A stretch of 64,000 nt of DNA from Pseudomonas peradeniyensis (GTDB taxonomy: Bacteria > Pseudomonadota > Gammaproteobacteria > Pseudomonadales > Pseudomonadaceae): positions 434,001-498,000 of the forward strand of contig NZ_JABWRJ020000003.1 of assembly GCF_014268935.2 (NCBI RefSeq). The letters are read 5' to 3'. Shown here one piece after another: positions 49,627 to 59,329 of this stretch. The notes below the pieces were generated by a model that saw only the letters and a list, made by a program, of their open reading frames with translations, did no database searches and was not told the origin of the DNA. Both the position numbers and the translations under genes were made by a program. Each line of letters starts with the position of its first letter. The stretch's first letter is position 1.

Positions 49627-49922
49627 CGTGTGGTCCTCGGGGCCGCGTGCGGCCGGCTGAAGTGGCTAATCGTTGTTTTAGTGCCGCAAGGCTGTTGTTC
49701 GCGATAAACAGCATGTTGTTTTGCCGAGGAGTGTGCGTCCGGGCCGGGAAAGGACCATATCCACGGGCGACATGGCCGCATCGAATTCCGACGCGCCAGC
49801 CCTTGTAGCGCGGGGCTGGTCGCGATAAGCACGCCGATGTCGCGGATGGGAATGTACGGCGCGGTGCGCTTGCGCATTATCGGAGCCATAAGAAAGCCGA
49901 CACTCGGCTGCTGGAGATGAAC
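49627..49922. promoter_or_regulatory. Divergent gbcA-gbcB control region
   Basis: 296 bp without a gene. GTCGC occurs at 49819 and 49839 (CTGGTCGCGATAAGC and GATGTCGCGGATGGG) and GCGACA at 49768. The GATGTCGC word is shared with the choX-sdaB half-sites, although the spacing here is 20 bp. Candidate GbdR binding region, weakly supported. Confidence 0.45.
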
Positions 49923-51023
49923 ATGTCCGATACCTTCCTCAATCCGGTTACCACCCAGACCTGGGCCAATGGCCGCCACATCGTGCGTTGCGTCAAGGTC
50001 ATCCAGGAAACCTGGGACGTGCGCACCTTCTGCTTCATGGCCGACCAGCCGATCATGTTCTTCTTCAAGCCCGGGCAGTTCGTCACCCTGGAGCTGGAGA
50101 TCGAAGGCAAACCGGTGATGCGTTCGTACACCATCTCCAGTTCGCCGTCGGTGCCCTACAGCTTCTCCATCACCGTCAAGCGCGTGCCGGGCGGGCTGGT
50201 GTCGAACTTCCTCCACGACACCATGCACGAAGGCGCAGAGCTGCCGGTGCACGGGCCGGTGGGGTTGTTCAACGCCATCGACTTCCCGGCGGGCAAGGTG
50301 CTGTACCTCTCGGGCGGCGTCGGCATCACCCCGGTGATGTCCATGGCCCGCTGGTTCTACGACACCAACGCCAACGTCGACATGGTCTTCGTGCACAGCG
50401 CCCGCTCGCCGAAGGACATCATCTACCACCGCGAGCTGGAGCAGATGGCCTCGCGCATCCCCAATTTCAGCCTGCACATCATCTGCGAGAAGCACGGGCT
50501 GGGTGAGCCGTGGGCCGGTTATCGCGGCTACCTGAACCAGCGGCTCATGGAACTGATCGCCCCGGACTACCTGGAGCGCGTGATCTTCTGCTGCGGCCCG
50601 ACGCCGTACATGAGCGCGGTCAAGCGCATGCTCGAGGCGGTCGGTTTCGACATGAAGAACTACCACGAGGAATCGTTCGGCGCGACGCCGCCGGAGGCCA
50701 AGGCCGACGCGGTGGAACATGCCGAAGCCGCGGCCGACGCGCCGGATGTGGATGTCGCCGACCTCAACCTGGTGGAGTTCGTCGGTAGCGACAAGAGCAT
50801 CCGCGTGGTCCCGGGCGAGACCGTGCACGCGGCGGCGGCCAAGGTCGGGTTGATGATTCCCAAGGCCTGCGGCATGGGCATCTGCGGCACCTGCAAGGTG
50901 CTCAAGCTCGGCGGCGAGGTGGAGATGGTGCACAACGGCGGGATCACCGAAGAGGATGAGGCCGAGGGCTACATCCTGTCGTGCTGCAGCGTGCCGAAGG
51001 GGGATGTGCGGATCGAGTATTGA
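49923..51023 (+). CDS. gbcB: Glycine betaine monooxygenase, reductase subunit GbcB
   Basis: 366 residues from ATG 49923. The alternative ATG at 49917 directly abuts GGAG and cannot use it, while 49923 has it at 6 nt. FAD/NAD reductase: RSYTISSSPS binds FAD, LYLSGGVGITPVMSMARWF binds NADH and VIFCCGPTPYMSAVKRML is the distal NAD motif. The C-terminal ~90 residues form a plant-type 2Fe-2S ferredoxin (IPKACGMGICGTCKVLKLGG ... LSCCSVPKGDV). A short acidic Ala linker sits at about 255-270. It passes NADH electrons to GbcA. Confidence 0.95.
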   Translation: MSDTFLNPVTTQTWANGRHIVRCVKVIQETWDVRTFCFMADQPIMFFFKPGQFVTLELEIEGKPVMRSYTISSSPSVPYSFSITVKRVPGGLVSNFLHDTMHEGAELPVHGPVGLFNAIDFPAGKVLYLSGGVGITPVMSMARWFYDTNANVDMVFVHSARSPKDIIYHRELEQMASRIPNFSLHIICEKHGLGEPWAGYRGYLNQRLMELIAPDYLERVIFCCGPTPYMSAVKRMLEAVGFDMKNYHEESFGATPPEAKADAVEHAEAAADAPDVDVADLNLVEFVGSDKSIRVVPGETVHAAAAKVGLMIPKACGMGICGTCKVLKLGGEVEMVHNGGITEEDEAEGYILSCCSVPKGDVRIEY

Positions 51024-51035
51024 TCTGCATTCGCA

Positions 51036-51152
51036 GGGGCTGCTTCGCAGGGGCTGCTTCGCAGCCCTTTCGCCGGCAAGCCGGCTCCCACAGGTATAGC
51101 GTGGGCCTTTGTGGGAGCCGGCTTGCCGGCGATGGGCCGCAACGCGGTCCTG
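51036..51152. repeat. Convergent REP pair after gbcB with a duplicated 14-bp flank
   Basis: TTTCGCCGGCAAGCCGGCTCCCACAGG and GTGGGAGCCGGCTTGCCGGCGAT form the pair. The 14-bp word GCAGGGGCTGCTTC is repeated head-to-tail at 51033-51046 and 51047-51060, apparently by slippage in the flanking hairpin. Confidence 0.85.
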
Positions 51153-51163
51153 CTGGCATAGGT

Positions 51164-51184
51164 ACCTGATACTTTTGCCAGTTC
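51164..51184. repeat. 21-bp palindromic element, copy 4
   Basis: ACCTGATACTTTTGCCAGTT: the right arm TGCCAG is intact, the left arm CTGATA has two changes. It lies 59 bp upstream of the second RHS-core gene. Confidence 0.6.
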
Positions 51185-51243
51185 CACTACCGCTGCATCG
51201 CTGCCAAGCTTCGGACAGAATCCTCGACGAAGGGCAGTAGACA

Positions 51244-52008
51244 GTGTCTACCTACCTGCTTGCCTGCGACAGACAGAACAGCCCCATCGACGGTGTTGGG
51301 TATCCCGGCCGCAGTTACACAGCCTATGGTGCGAGACCGTCACCGATCGGCCCGATGACAGGCTTCTGTGGCCAGCCACGCGATGCGCGAATGGATCGCT
51401 ATCCATTGGGTAATGGGCACCGTCGGTACAACCCTGTGTTGATGCGCTTTCATGAGCCTGATGCGCTGAGCCCGTTCGGAGAGGGTGGGATCAACCCCTA
51501 CGCATACTGCGGTGCGGATCCGGTAAACCGCAATGACCCGACAGGTAGGATCCCGGGAGCAGTCATGCTCGTCGCTTCAGCGATACAACACACGCTCGGA
51601 GTGACATGGACATGGAGGACCTGGCCGCAGGGCGGAAAGTTGGCTGTAGCCTCAGCGCTGTCCAAAAAAACGGGTCATGCCTTGTTGATGACTGCGCTTA
51701 CTTTGAAGGTTGCCGGTACTCCGGGTGCTCAAGAACTCTCTCTTGCCGGAGTCGTTGCGTTGGGCACAGCATCAGCGTTGAAACATCGCGAGCTTACCTT
51801 GAAAAACAGGGAAAATGGGACGGTAGTGGCTCAATACCAAGGCTCGGATAGCAGGGGTCCGCTAATGGCTACGCTTCCCGTCAGTGAGCAGCCAGATGGA
51901 TTGGAGCAGGTCGTCACGGAACGCCCTCCAGACCCGTTGAGCACCCCTAGTGACATGAACCAACGTGTCTACAACATGAGAGAGGCGGATGGAGTACAAG
52001 TTGTCTGA
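51244..52008 (+). CDS. Second orphan RHS repeat-associated core protein
   Basis: 254 residues from a GTG start (GAAGGGCAG upstream). Residues ~1-105 carry the RHS core: YLLACDRQNSPIDG, MTGFCGQPRDARMDRYPLGNGHRRYNPVLMRFHEPDALSPFGEGGINPYAYCGADPVNRNDPTGR. The tail (~150 residues) begins with a hydrophobic stretch (IPGAVMLVASAIQHTLGVTW), differs fully from that of the 47410 gene and ends hydrophilic. There is no YD-repeat partner and no immunity gene. With the other orphan it brackets gbcAB. A 16-bp inverted repeat follows the stop. Confidence 0.82.
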   Translation: MSTYLLACDRQNSPIDGVGYPGRSYTAYGARPSPIGPMTGFCGQPRDARMDRYPLGNGHRRYNPVLMRFHEPDALSPFGEGGINPYAYCGADPVNRNDPTGRIPGAVMLVASAIQHTLGVTWTWRTWPQGGKLAVASALSKKTGHALLMTALTLKVAGTPGAQELSLAGVVALGTASALKHRELTLKNRENGTVVAQYQGSDSRGPLMATLPVSEQPDGLEQVVTERPPDPLSTPSDMNQRVYNMREADGVQVV

Positions 52009-52013
52009 TGTAA

Positions 52014-52050
52014 CTGACCATGGCTGCCACTATTTGGCAGGCATGGTCAG
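52014..52050. terminator. Hairpin after the second RHS-core gene
   Basis: CTGACCATGGCTGCCA (52014-52029) and TGGCAGGCATGGTCAG (52035-52050): 16-bp arms with one mismatch and a 5-nt loop, 6 bp past the stop. No T-tract. Confidence 0.6.
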
Positions 52051-52115
52051 CCTCACGAGGGATGCCGCTCCAGTCTCAGCTCAATCAAGCTGAGGCAGCT
52101 TCTCAGCTTCGACCA

Positions 52116-53741
52116 TCAGGTCCTAAACCGCGCCACCAACCCATTCAGGTCCACCGCCAGCCGCGACAGCTCGGCACTCGCCGCGCTGGTCTGATGCGCC
52201 CCGGTGGCGCTCTGCACCGACAGGTCGTTGATGTTCACCAGGTTGCGGTCCACCTCGCGGGCCACCTGGGCCTGCTCTTCCGCCGCGCTGGCGATCACCA
52301 GGTTACGCTCGTTGATCTGCGCCACCGCGCCAGCGATGGTGTCCAGCGCCAGACCCGCGCCACGGGCGATGTTCAGGGTCGACTCGGCGCGTTCGGTGCT
52401 GGTGCGCATCGAGTCCACGGCCTGCTCGGTGCCGCCCTGGATGCTGCCGATCATCCGCTCGATCTCGCTGGTGGACTGCTGGGTGCGATGCGCCAGTGCG
52501 CGCACCTCGTCGGCGACCACGGCGAAGCCACGACCGGCCTCGCCGGCGCGGGCGGCCTCGATGGCGGCGTTGAGCGCCAGCAGGTTGGTCTGGTCGGCCA
52601 GGCCACGGATCACGTCGAGCACCTTGCCGATATCGCGGGACTGCTCGGCCAGGTGGGTGATCAGCTTGGCGGTGGACTGCACGTCGCCGCTCATGCGCTC
52701 GATGGCGCCCACGGTCTCCATCACCAGGTCACGGCCATCGCCGGCCGAACGGCTGGCTTCGCTGGAGGCCTCGGAGGTGCTCACCGCGTTGCGCGCCACT
52801 TCCTCGACCGCGCTGGTCATCTCGGTGACGGCGGTGGCGGCCTGCTCGATTTCGTTGTTCTGCTGCTGCAGGCCACGGGCGCTTTCGTCGGTGACGCTGT
52901 TCAGCTCTTCAGCGGCGGAGGCCAGCTGGGTGGCGGAGCCGGCGATCAGCTGCAGGGTGTCGCGCAGCTTGTCCTGCATCTTGGCCATGGCCTTGAGCAG
53001 GCGCGCGGCCTCGTCGGTGCCCTCGGCATCGATGTGGTGAGTGAGGTCGCCTTCGGCGATCTGCTCGGCGGACTTCAGCGCCTCATCGATGGGCTTGACG
53101 ATGCTGCGGGTGAGCAGGAAGGCGAACAGCAGGGTCAGCACCGTGGCGGCGACCAGCAGGCCGATCACCAGGCCGAAGGCGCCGCTGTACTGGGCGGCGG
53201 CCTGGTCGTTGGTGGCGCTGGTCTGGTCGGTGTTGATGCGTACCAGGGTGTCCATGATCTTGTTGATCTGCTCGGAGTTGTCCAGCAGGTCGCGGTTGAG
53301 CAGGTCGCGCAGGGCGTCCAGATCACCGGCCTGGCTCAGTGTGCGCATGCGCGCCTCGAGCTGGCGGTACTGGTTGAGCAGCAGGCCGTACTGGTCGAAG
53401 GCGGCCTTCTCGTCGGCGGCGGTCACCAGCGGCTCGTAGGCGCGGCGGGCCTTGTCGATCTGCGCGTTGCGCTCGTCCAGCAGGCGCAGGGTGTCCTGCT
53501 GGGTGGCCGGCTCGCGGTTGAGCAGCAAGCGGTAGGACAGGGTACGCAGGCGCAGGTTGAGCGCGGTCAGCTCGTCGAGGGTCTTGATGCTGGGCACGCT
53601 GATTTCCTCGATGGTCACCCCGGCCTGGCGGATGTTGCCCATCTGGATCAGCGAGAACACGCCGAGGCCCAGCATCAGCAGACCGATCACGGCGAACCCG
53701 AGCAGTGCGCGCGGCGCGATATTCATATTGCGTAAGGACAT
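52116..53741 (-). CDS. Methyl-accepting chemotaxis protein, four-helix-bundle sensor
   Basis: 541 residues from ATG 53741; the longer frame to 53843 adds a non-membrane leader and is rejected. TM1 lies at about 9-29, then a ~150-residue periplasmic helical domain of the 4HB_MCP type, and TM2 at about 186-208. HAMP (TRSIVKPIDEALKSAEQIAEGDL) and a full signalling domain with hairpin tip IRGLADQTNLLALNAAIEAARAGEAGRGFAVVADEVRALA follow. The ligand is unknown; a TCA-intermediate or amine attractant would fit but is not shown. A FliA-type promoter lies upstream. It faces the second RHS gene. Confidence 0.92.
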   Translation of the reverse strand: MSLRNMNIAPRALLGFAVIGLLMLGLGVFSLIQMGNIRQAGVTIEEISVPSIKTLDELTALNLRLRTLSYRLLLNREPATQQDTLRLLDERNAQIDKARRAYEPLVTAADEKAAFDQYGLLLNQYRQLEARMRTLSQAGDLDALRDLLNRDLLDNSEQINKIMDTLVRINTDQTSATNDQAAAQYSGAFGLVIGLLVAATVLTLLFAFLLTRSIVKPIDEALKSAEQIAEGDLTHHIDAEGTDEAARLLKAMAKMQDKLRDTLQLIAGSATQLASAAEELNSVTDESARGLQQQNNEIEQAATAVTEMTSAVEEVARNAVSTSEASSEASRSAGDGRDLVMETVGAIERMSGDVQSTAKLITHLAEQSRDIGKVLDVIRGLADQTNLLALNAAIEAARAGEAGRGFAVVADEVRALAHRTQQSTSEIERMIGSIQGGTEQAVDSMRTSTERAESTLNIARGAGLALDTIAGAVAQINERNLVIASAAEEQAQVAREVDRNLVNINDLSVQSATGAHQTSAASAELSRLAVDLNGLVARFRT

Positions 53742-53803
53742 GGAGGCAGTTCCCAAGGCAGAAGAGGTGCCGCGATCCATGCGACGAAAGAAGACCTGCC
53801 TGC

Positions 53804-53830
53804 CTATCGGTCGTGACCGGCCAGTCTTGA
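53804..53830 (-). promoter_or_regulatory. Candidate FliA (sigma-28) promoter of the chemoreceptor
   Basis: On the minus strand TCAA-N15-ACCGATAG, close to TAAA-N15-GCCGATAA with correct spacing, about 60 bp before the start codon. Control with flagellar genes is inferred. Confidence 0.5.
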
Positions 53831-54018
53831 GTCCGTCATGCAAAAATTGTGAGGCAGCTAACTATTTTCCTGACCAGCGGTTGATCCAGGTCGGAACAAG
53901 GGGGCCGATCCTGGGTCAACCTGAACCAGGCAAACACCTTTTGAATCCGATATTTAATGGCGGGGGCGGCGGTTTTTCCTTATCGTGTGCGCCCTTTGCA
54001 ACAACCCGAGATAGACGC

Positions 54019-54249
54019 ATGTTGGAAACTTCCCTGAATCAACTCGAGCAACTGGTCAGCGACCTGATGCACAAGAACGCGCAACTGGCCGAGCAGAACG
54101 CCAGCCTCGGCCAGGAACTGGCCCAGGCCAAGGAAGAGAACGACAGCCTGCAGTTGTCGCTGATGGAGCAGGAAGAGAAGCACGGCGCCACCGCCGCCCG
54201 CATCCAGGCCCTGGTCGAGCGCGCCAGCGCAGGTGTCGTGAACGCATGA
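54019..54249 (+). CDS. TIGR02449-type small coiled-coil protein (ZapB-like)
   Basis: 76 residues from ATG 54019; the upstream extension of the frame overlaps the promoter region of the divergent chemoreceptor and is false. The protein is one continuous coiled coil (LNQLEQLVSDLMHKNAQLAEQNASLGQELAQAKEENDSLQLSLMEQEE), as in the TIGR02449 family found beside zapA. Its stop overlaps the zapA start (ATGA), so the two are translationally coupled. A role in cell-division assembly is inferred from the pairing. Confidence 0.88.
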   Translation: MLETSLNQLEQLVSDLMHKNAQLAEQNASLGQELAQAKEENDSLQLSLMEQEEKHGATAARIQALVERASAGVVNA

Positions 54250-54548
54250 GACTGCAAGCGCAGCCGGTCAATGTCGTGTCGATCCTGGGCAACGACTATT
54301 CGCTCAAGGCGCCCGAAGGCCAGGAAGAAACCCTCTCCCAGGCCGTGCGCATGCTCAACGTCGCGCTGGCTGAAACCAAGCGCAACTACCCGACCCTGAT
54401 CGGCGACAAGCTGCTGGTGCTGGCCGCCCTGAACCTGTGCTCCAAGCAGATCGAACTGCAGCGCGAGCATGACCGCACCCTAGAGCGCACCCAGGCGCAG
54501 ATCGACGCCACGGTCGATGCCATCAGCAAGGCCGTCTCCGACGTCTGA
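54246..54548 (+). CDS. zapA: Cell division protein ZapA
   Basis: 100 residues. The N-terminal domain VNVVSILGNDYSLKAPEGQEETLSQAVRMLNVALAETKRN and the C-terminal coiled coil (LVLAALNLCSKQIELQREHDRTLERTQAQIDATVDAISKAV) are ZapA-like. ZapA tetramers cross-link FtsZ filaments at mid-cell. In many gammaproteobacteria zapA is followed by the 6S RNA gene; here only a single REP unit and the chemoreceptor promoter follow. This may therefore be a second zapA copy in the genome. Confidence 0.88.
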   Translation: MRLQAQPVNVVSILGNDYSLKAPEGQEETLSQAVRMLNVALAETKRNYPTLIGDKLLVLAALNLCSKQIELQREHDRTLERTQAQIDATVDAISKAVSDV

Positions 54549-54567
54549 CTGACGCCATCGCGAACTT

Positions 54568-54592
54568 CGTGGGAGTGAGCTTGCCCCGCGAT
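54568..54592. repeat. Single REP unit after zapA
   Basis: CGTGGGAGTGAGCTTGCCCCGCGAT: one unpaired, slightly degenerate copy of the GCGGGCTTGCCCCGCGA family. Confidence 0.7.
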
Positions 54593-54638
54593 GCGGGCGA
54601 GCCATCCTGTCGCAGATCACTGGAACAACTGGATACTT

Positions 54639-54652
54639 AAGTGTATACACTT
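54639..54652. promoter_or_regulatory. 14-bp perfect palindrome and hairpin upstream of the chemoreceptor
   Basis: AAGTGTATACACTT is fully symmetric. It is followed at once by CCCGAAAA (54653-54660), which with TACT 15 bp upstream (54634) gives a weak FliA-like promoter overlapping the palindrome. CCCGA...TCGGG also forms a small hairpin (54653-54677). Operator function is inferred. Confidence 0.45.
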
Positions 54653-54684
54653 CCCGAAAAACAATAATTATCGGGGAGTGGGGC

Positions 54685-56622
54685 ATGCGTATCTGGCGGC
54701 GGAGCATCCAATGGCAACTGATTGCAAGCATGGGCGCCGCCCTGCTGGCGAGCATCCTGGTGGTGGTGGTGATCTATACGATGGCGCTCAACCGCCTCAC
54801 CGAGCGCTACCTGGTCGACACGGCGTTGCCCGCCAGCGTCGAGGCCATCCGCAACGATATCGAGCGCATGCTCGGCCAGCCGCTGGTGGCGGCGGCGGAC
54901 ATTGCCGGCAACACCCTCCTGCGCGACTGGCTGGCCGCCGGTGAAGCCCCGGCCGAGCTGCCGCGCTTCATCGAATACCTGGACGCGGCCAAGCAGCGCA
55001 ACCACGCCTTCACCACCCTGTTCGCCTCGAGCGTCACCGGCCACTACTACAACGAGAAGGGGCTGGACCGCACCCTCAGCCGCGCCAACCCCAAGGACAA
55101 GTGGTTCTACGGCTACATCGACAGCGGTGCCGAGCGCCTGATCAACATCGATATCGACGGCTCCACCGGCGAGCTGGCGCTGTTCATCGATTATCGTGTC
55201 GAGAAGGACGGCCAACTGGTCGGCGTGGCTGGCATGGGCCTGCGCATGACCGAGCTGTCGAAGCTGATTCACGACTTCAGTTTCGGCGAGCACGGCAAAG
55301 TGTTCCTGGTGCGCAACGACGGCCTGATCCAGGTCCATCCTAACCAGCAGTTCAGCGGCAAGCGCCAACTTGCCGAGCAGTTGGACGTCGAGGCGGCCAA
55401 GGCCGTGCTGGTGGGCGGTGATGGCCTGCGCAGCAGCCGTTTCCAGCGTGATGGCGAGGACTACCTGGCCTTGGGCCTGCCTTTGCGAGATCTGAACTGG
55501 ACCTTGGTGGCCGAGGTGCCGGAAGCCGAGATATACGCCCAGGCCCGCCAGGCCATTTGGCAGACCTGCCTGATTGGCGGCGGCGTGGCGCTGCTGTCGT
55601 TATTGCTGGTGGTGCTGCTGGCGCGTGGGCTGGTCCGGCCCATTCGCCAGGTCACCGCCGCATTGGTGCAGATCGGCGGTGGCGCGGGGGACCTCAGTCA
55701 TCGCCTGGACGACTCGCGCCAGGACGAACTGGGCGACCTGGCCCGTGGCTTCAACCGCTTCCTCGACAGCCAGCGTGGCCTGATCGGTGAAGTGCTGCGC
55801 ACCACCGAGCGCCTGCACCTGTCGGTGGCGCAGGTGACCCGGGTGGTGGACAACACCGCCGAGCGCTCGGGCCGCCAGCAGGAGATGACCGAGATGGTCG
55901 CCACCGCTGTGCACGAGATGGGCCTGACCGTGCAGGACATCGCCCAGAACGCCGGTTCCGCCGCCCATGCCTCGCAGTCGGCGCGCGACGAGGCGCTGCA
56001 GGCGCGGGAGGTGGTGCGCCGCTCCATCCACAATATCGAAGGCATGTCCGGGGAAATCGGCCGCGCCGCCGAGGCGGTGACGCAACTGGCCGACGAGGTT
56101 GCCTCGATCGACGAAGTGCTGGCGGTGATCCGCAGTATTTCCGAGCAGACCAACCTGCTGGCGCTGAACGCCGCCATCGAAGCGGCGCGGGCCGGCGAGA
56201 TGGGCCGGGGCTTCGCCGTGGTGGCCGATGAGGTCCGGACCCTGGCGCGGCGGACCCAGGTGTCCACCGACGAGGTGCAGCAGATGATCCACCGTCTCAA
56301 GCAGGGCGCGGGCACCGCCGTGGCATCGATGCAGGCGGGGCAGCAGGCGACCGGTAACGGGGTCGAGTCGAGCCAGCGCACGGGGGCTTCACTGGGGGCG
56401 ATCACCGATCAGGTCGAGCGCATCAGCGGCATGAACGAGCAGGTGGCCACGGCGACCGAGGAGCAGTCGGCGGTGACCGAGGAGATCAACCGCACGGTGC
56501 AGGGGATTTCCGACCTGGCGCGGCAGACGGCCAGTGAAGTGCAGGGGTGTCGCGAGGAATGCCAGGCGTTGCGTGGGTTGGCTGATGACCTGGCGCGGCA
56601 GATGGGTGGGTTCCGCCTCTAG
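54685..56622 (+). CDS. mcpH: Methyl-accepting chemotaxis protein, double-Cache sensor (McpH-like)
   Basis: 645 residues. TM1 (about 10-33), a ~250-residue periplasmic region of the dCache type (FYGYIDSGAERLINIDIDGSTGELALFIDYRVEKDGQLVGVAGMGLRMTELSKLI; GKVFLVRNDGLIQVHPN), TM2 (about 290-312), HAMP and a complete signalling domain (IRSISEQTNLLALNAAIEAARAGEMGRGFAVVADEVRTLA). Position between zapA and ltaE equals that of McpH, the purine chemoreceptor of P. putida KT2440. The symbol rests on this context and memory, not on a ligand motif I could verify. Confidence 0.8.
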   Translation: MRIWRRSIQWQLIASMGAALLASILVVVVIYTMALNRLTERYLVDTALPASVEAIRNDIERMLGQPLVAAADIAGNTLLRDWLAAGEAPAELPRFIEYLDAAKQRNHAFTTLFASSVTGHYYNEKGLDRTLSRANPKDKWFYGYIDSGAERLINIDIDGSTGELALFIDYRVEKDGQLVGVAGMGLRMTELSKLIHDFSFGEHGKVFLVRNDGLIQVHPNQQFSGKRQLAEQLDVEAAKAVLVGGDGLRSSRFQRDGEDYLALGLPLRDLNWTLVAEVPEAEIYAQARQAIWQTCLIGGGVALLSLLLVVLLARGLVRPIRQVTAALVQIGGGAGDLSHRLDDSRQDELGDLARGFNRFLDSQRGLIGEVLRTTERLHLSVAQVTRVVDNTAERSGRQQEMTEMVATAVHEMGLTVQDIAQNAGSAAHASQSARDEALQAREVVRRSIHNIEGMSGEIGRAAEAVTQLADEVASIDEVLAVIRSISEQTNLLALNAAIEAARAGEMGRGFAVVADEVRTLARRTQVSTDEVQQMIHRLKQGAGTAVASMQAGQQATGNGVESSQRTGASLGAITDQVERISGMNEQVATATEEQSAVTEEINRTVQGISDLARQTASEVQGCREECQALRGLADDLARQMGGFRL

Positions 56623-56623
56623 C

Positions 56624-56693
56624 TCATCGCGGGGCAAGCCCGTTCCCACAAGTGCCTTGGAATGGGCGTGGGAGCGGGCTAGCCCCGCGATGG
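56624..56693. repeat. Convergent REP pair between mcpH and ltaE
   Basis: TCATCGCGGGGCAAGCCCGTTCCCAC and GTGGGAGCGGGCTAGCCCCGCGATGG, about 20 bp apart, between two convergent genes. Confidence 0.85.
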
Positions 56694-56700
56694 CGATTGA

Positions 56701-57741
56701 TCAGGTGCCGAAGATCGCGCGGATATCCGCCGCCAGTTCACGCACCCGGGCTTCCTGGGTATCCCACGAGCACATGAACCGTGCCCCACCGCTACCAATG
56801 AAGGTATAGAACCGCCACCCCTTGTTTCGCAGCACTTCCAGCGCATGCTCCGGCATCTGCAGGAACACCCCGTTGGCTTCCACCGGGAACATCAGCTCCA
56901 CCTCCGGCAAATCGCTCACCAGCGACGCCAGCAGCTGCGCGCAGTGGTTGGCATGCTTGCCATGGCGCATCCACGCGCCGTCTTCGAGCAGACCAACCCA
57001 TGGCGCCGACAGGAAACGCATCTTCGATGCCAACTGCCCGGCCTGCTTGCAGCGGTAGTCAAAGTCCTCGGCCAGGTCGCGGTTGAAGAACAGGATTGCC
57101 TCGCCCACCGCCATGCCGTTCTTGGTGCCGCCGAAGCACAGCACATCGACCCCGGCCTTCCAGGTCAGTTCGGCCGGCGAACAGCCGAGGAACGCGCAGG
57201 CGTTGGTAAAGCGCGCGCCGTCCATGTGCAGGTTCAGGCCCAGCTCCTTGCAGGTGGCGCTGATCGCCTTGAGCTCGTCGGGGCGGTACACGGTGCCCAC
57301 CTCGGTGGCCTGGGTGATGGTCACCACGCGGGGCTTGGGGTAGTGGATGTCCTGGCGCTTGAGCGCCACTTCGCGGATCGACTCGGGCGTCAGCTTGCCG
57401 TTGACGCTGGCGGCGGTCAGCAGCTTGGAGCCGTTGGAGAAGAACTCCGGCGCGCCGCATTCGTCGGTCTCGACGTGGGCGGTCTCGGAGCAGATCACGC
57501 TGTGGTAGCTCTGGCACAGCGAGGCCAGGGCCAGGGAGTTGGCAGCGGTGCCGTTGAAGGCGAAGAACACCTCGCAGTCGGTCTCGAACAGCTTGCGGAA
57601 GTATTCCGAGGCGCGTTCGGTCCACTGGTCGTCGCCGTAGGCGCGTTGGTGGCCCTGGTTGGCCTTTTCCATGGCGGCCCAGGCTTCGGGGCAGATGCCG
57701 GAGTAGTTGTCGCTGGCGAATTGTTGGTTGTTGTCGGTCAT
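56701..57741 (-). CDS. ltaE: Low-specificity L-threonine aldolase
   Basis: 346 residues from ATG 57741; the frame extends upstream to 57813 without a ribosome-binding site. PLP fold type I: FASDNYSGICPEAWAAM, FAFNGTAANSLALASL, ETAHVETDECGAPEFFSNG, LHMDGARFTNACAFLG (PLP-interacting Asp) and the lysine in CFGGTKNGMAVGEA. It splits L-threonine or allo-threonine to glycine and acetaldehyde, adding to the glycine pool used by GlyA. Divergent from glyA. Confidence 0.94.
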   Translation of the reverse strand: MTDNNQQFASDNYSGICPEAWAAMEKANQGHQRAYGDDQWTERASEYFRKLFETDCEVFFAFNGTAANSLALASLCQSYHSVICSETAHVETDECGAPEFFSNGSKLLTAASVNGKLTPESIREVALKRQDIHYPKPRVVTITQATEVGTVYRPDELKAISATCKELGLNLHMDGARFTNACAFLGCSPAELTWKAGVDVLCFGGTKNGMAVGEAILFFNRDLAEDFDYRCKQAGQLASKMRFLSAPWVGLLEDGAWMRHGKHANHCAQLLASLVSDLPEVELMFPVEANGVFLQMPEHALEVLRNKGWRFYTFIGSGGARFMCSWDTQEARVRELAADIRAIFGT

Positions 57742-58060
57742 GACGCCTGTCCTTTTGTACGACGCAGGAACGCACTCTAAACCATCGATTTGGTGGTTGC
57801 CTATACAGGCCAACGCTATCCCTGTGGGAGCCGGCTTGCCGGCGATAGCGTCCGCTCAACCAGCGATGGTTCTGCGTCTGGCCCCATCGCCGGCAAGCCG
57901 GCTCCCACAGGGCTGTGTGGCGCTTGGGGTAGCAATGTCGTAAACGCGCCATTGCAAGGCGCGCGCAGGCATCTGTGTCCCGGTGCCCGGTCATACCATC
58001 GCTGCAAAGGGTGGGAAAACCCTCACCAGACAAGAAACGATCGCTGCCGGGAGATACACG
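57742..58060. other. ltaE-glyA divergent region with a REP pair
   Basis: 319 bp. The REP pair at 57821-57911 fills the middle. The glyA Shine-Dalgarno GGGAGA precedes the ATG at 58061. I looked for a glycine-riboswitch-like fold and saw nothing convincing. Confidence 0.5.
57821..57911. repeat. Convergent REP pair (GCCGGCTTGCCGGCGA family)
   Basis: CTGTGGGAGCCGGCTTGCCGGCGAT and its inverse ATCGCCGGCAAGCCGGCTCCCACAG flank a 41-bp spacer. Confidence 0.88.
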
Positions 58061-59314
<1,254 letters not shown>

Positions 59315-59329
59315 GTGGAGCAGAACACC

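Noticed and set aside
54549..54684. 6S RNA gene after zapA
   Set aside because: The gap is only 136 bp and holds a REP unit and promoter-like sequences, with no room or fold for a ~180-nt 6S RNA.
57742..58060. Glycine riboswitch upstream of glyA
   Set aside because: The leader is mostly a REP pair and I could not find the paired glycine-aptamer core.
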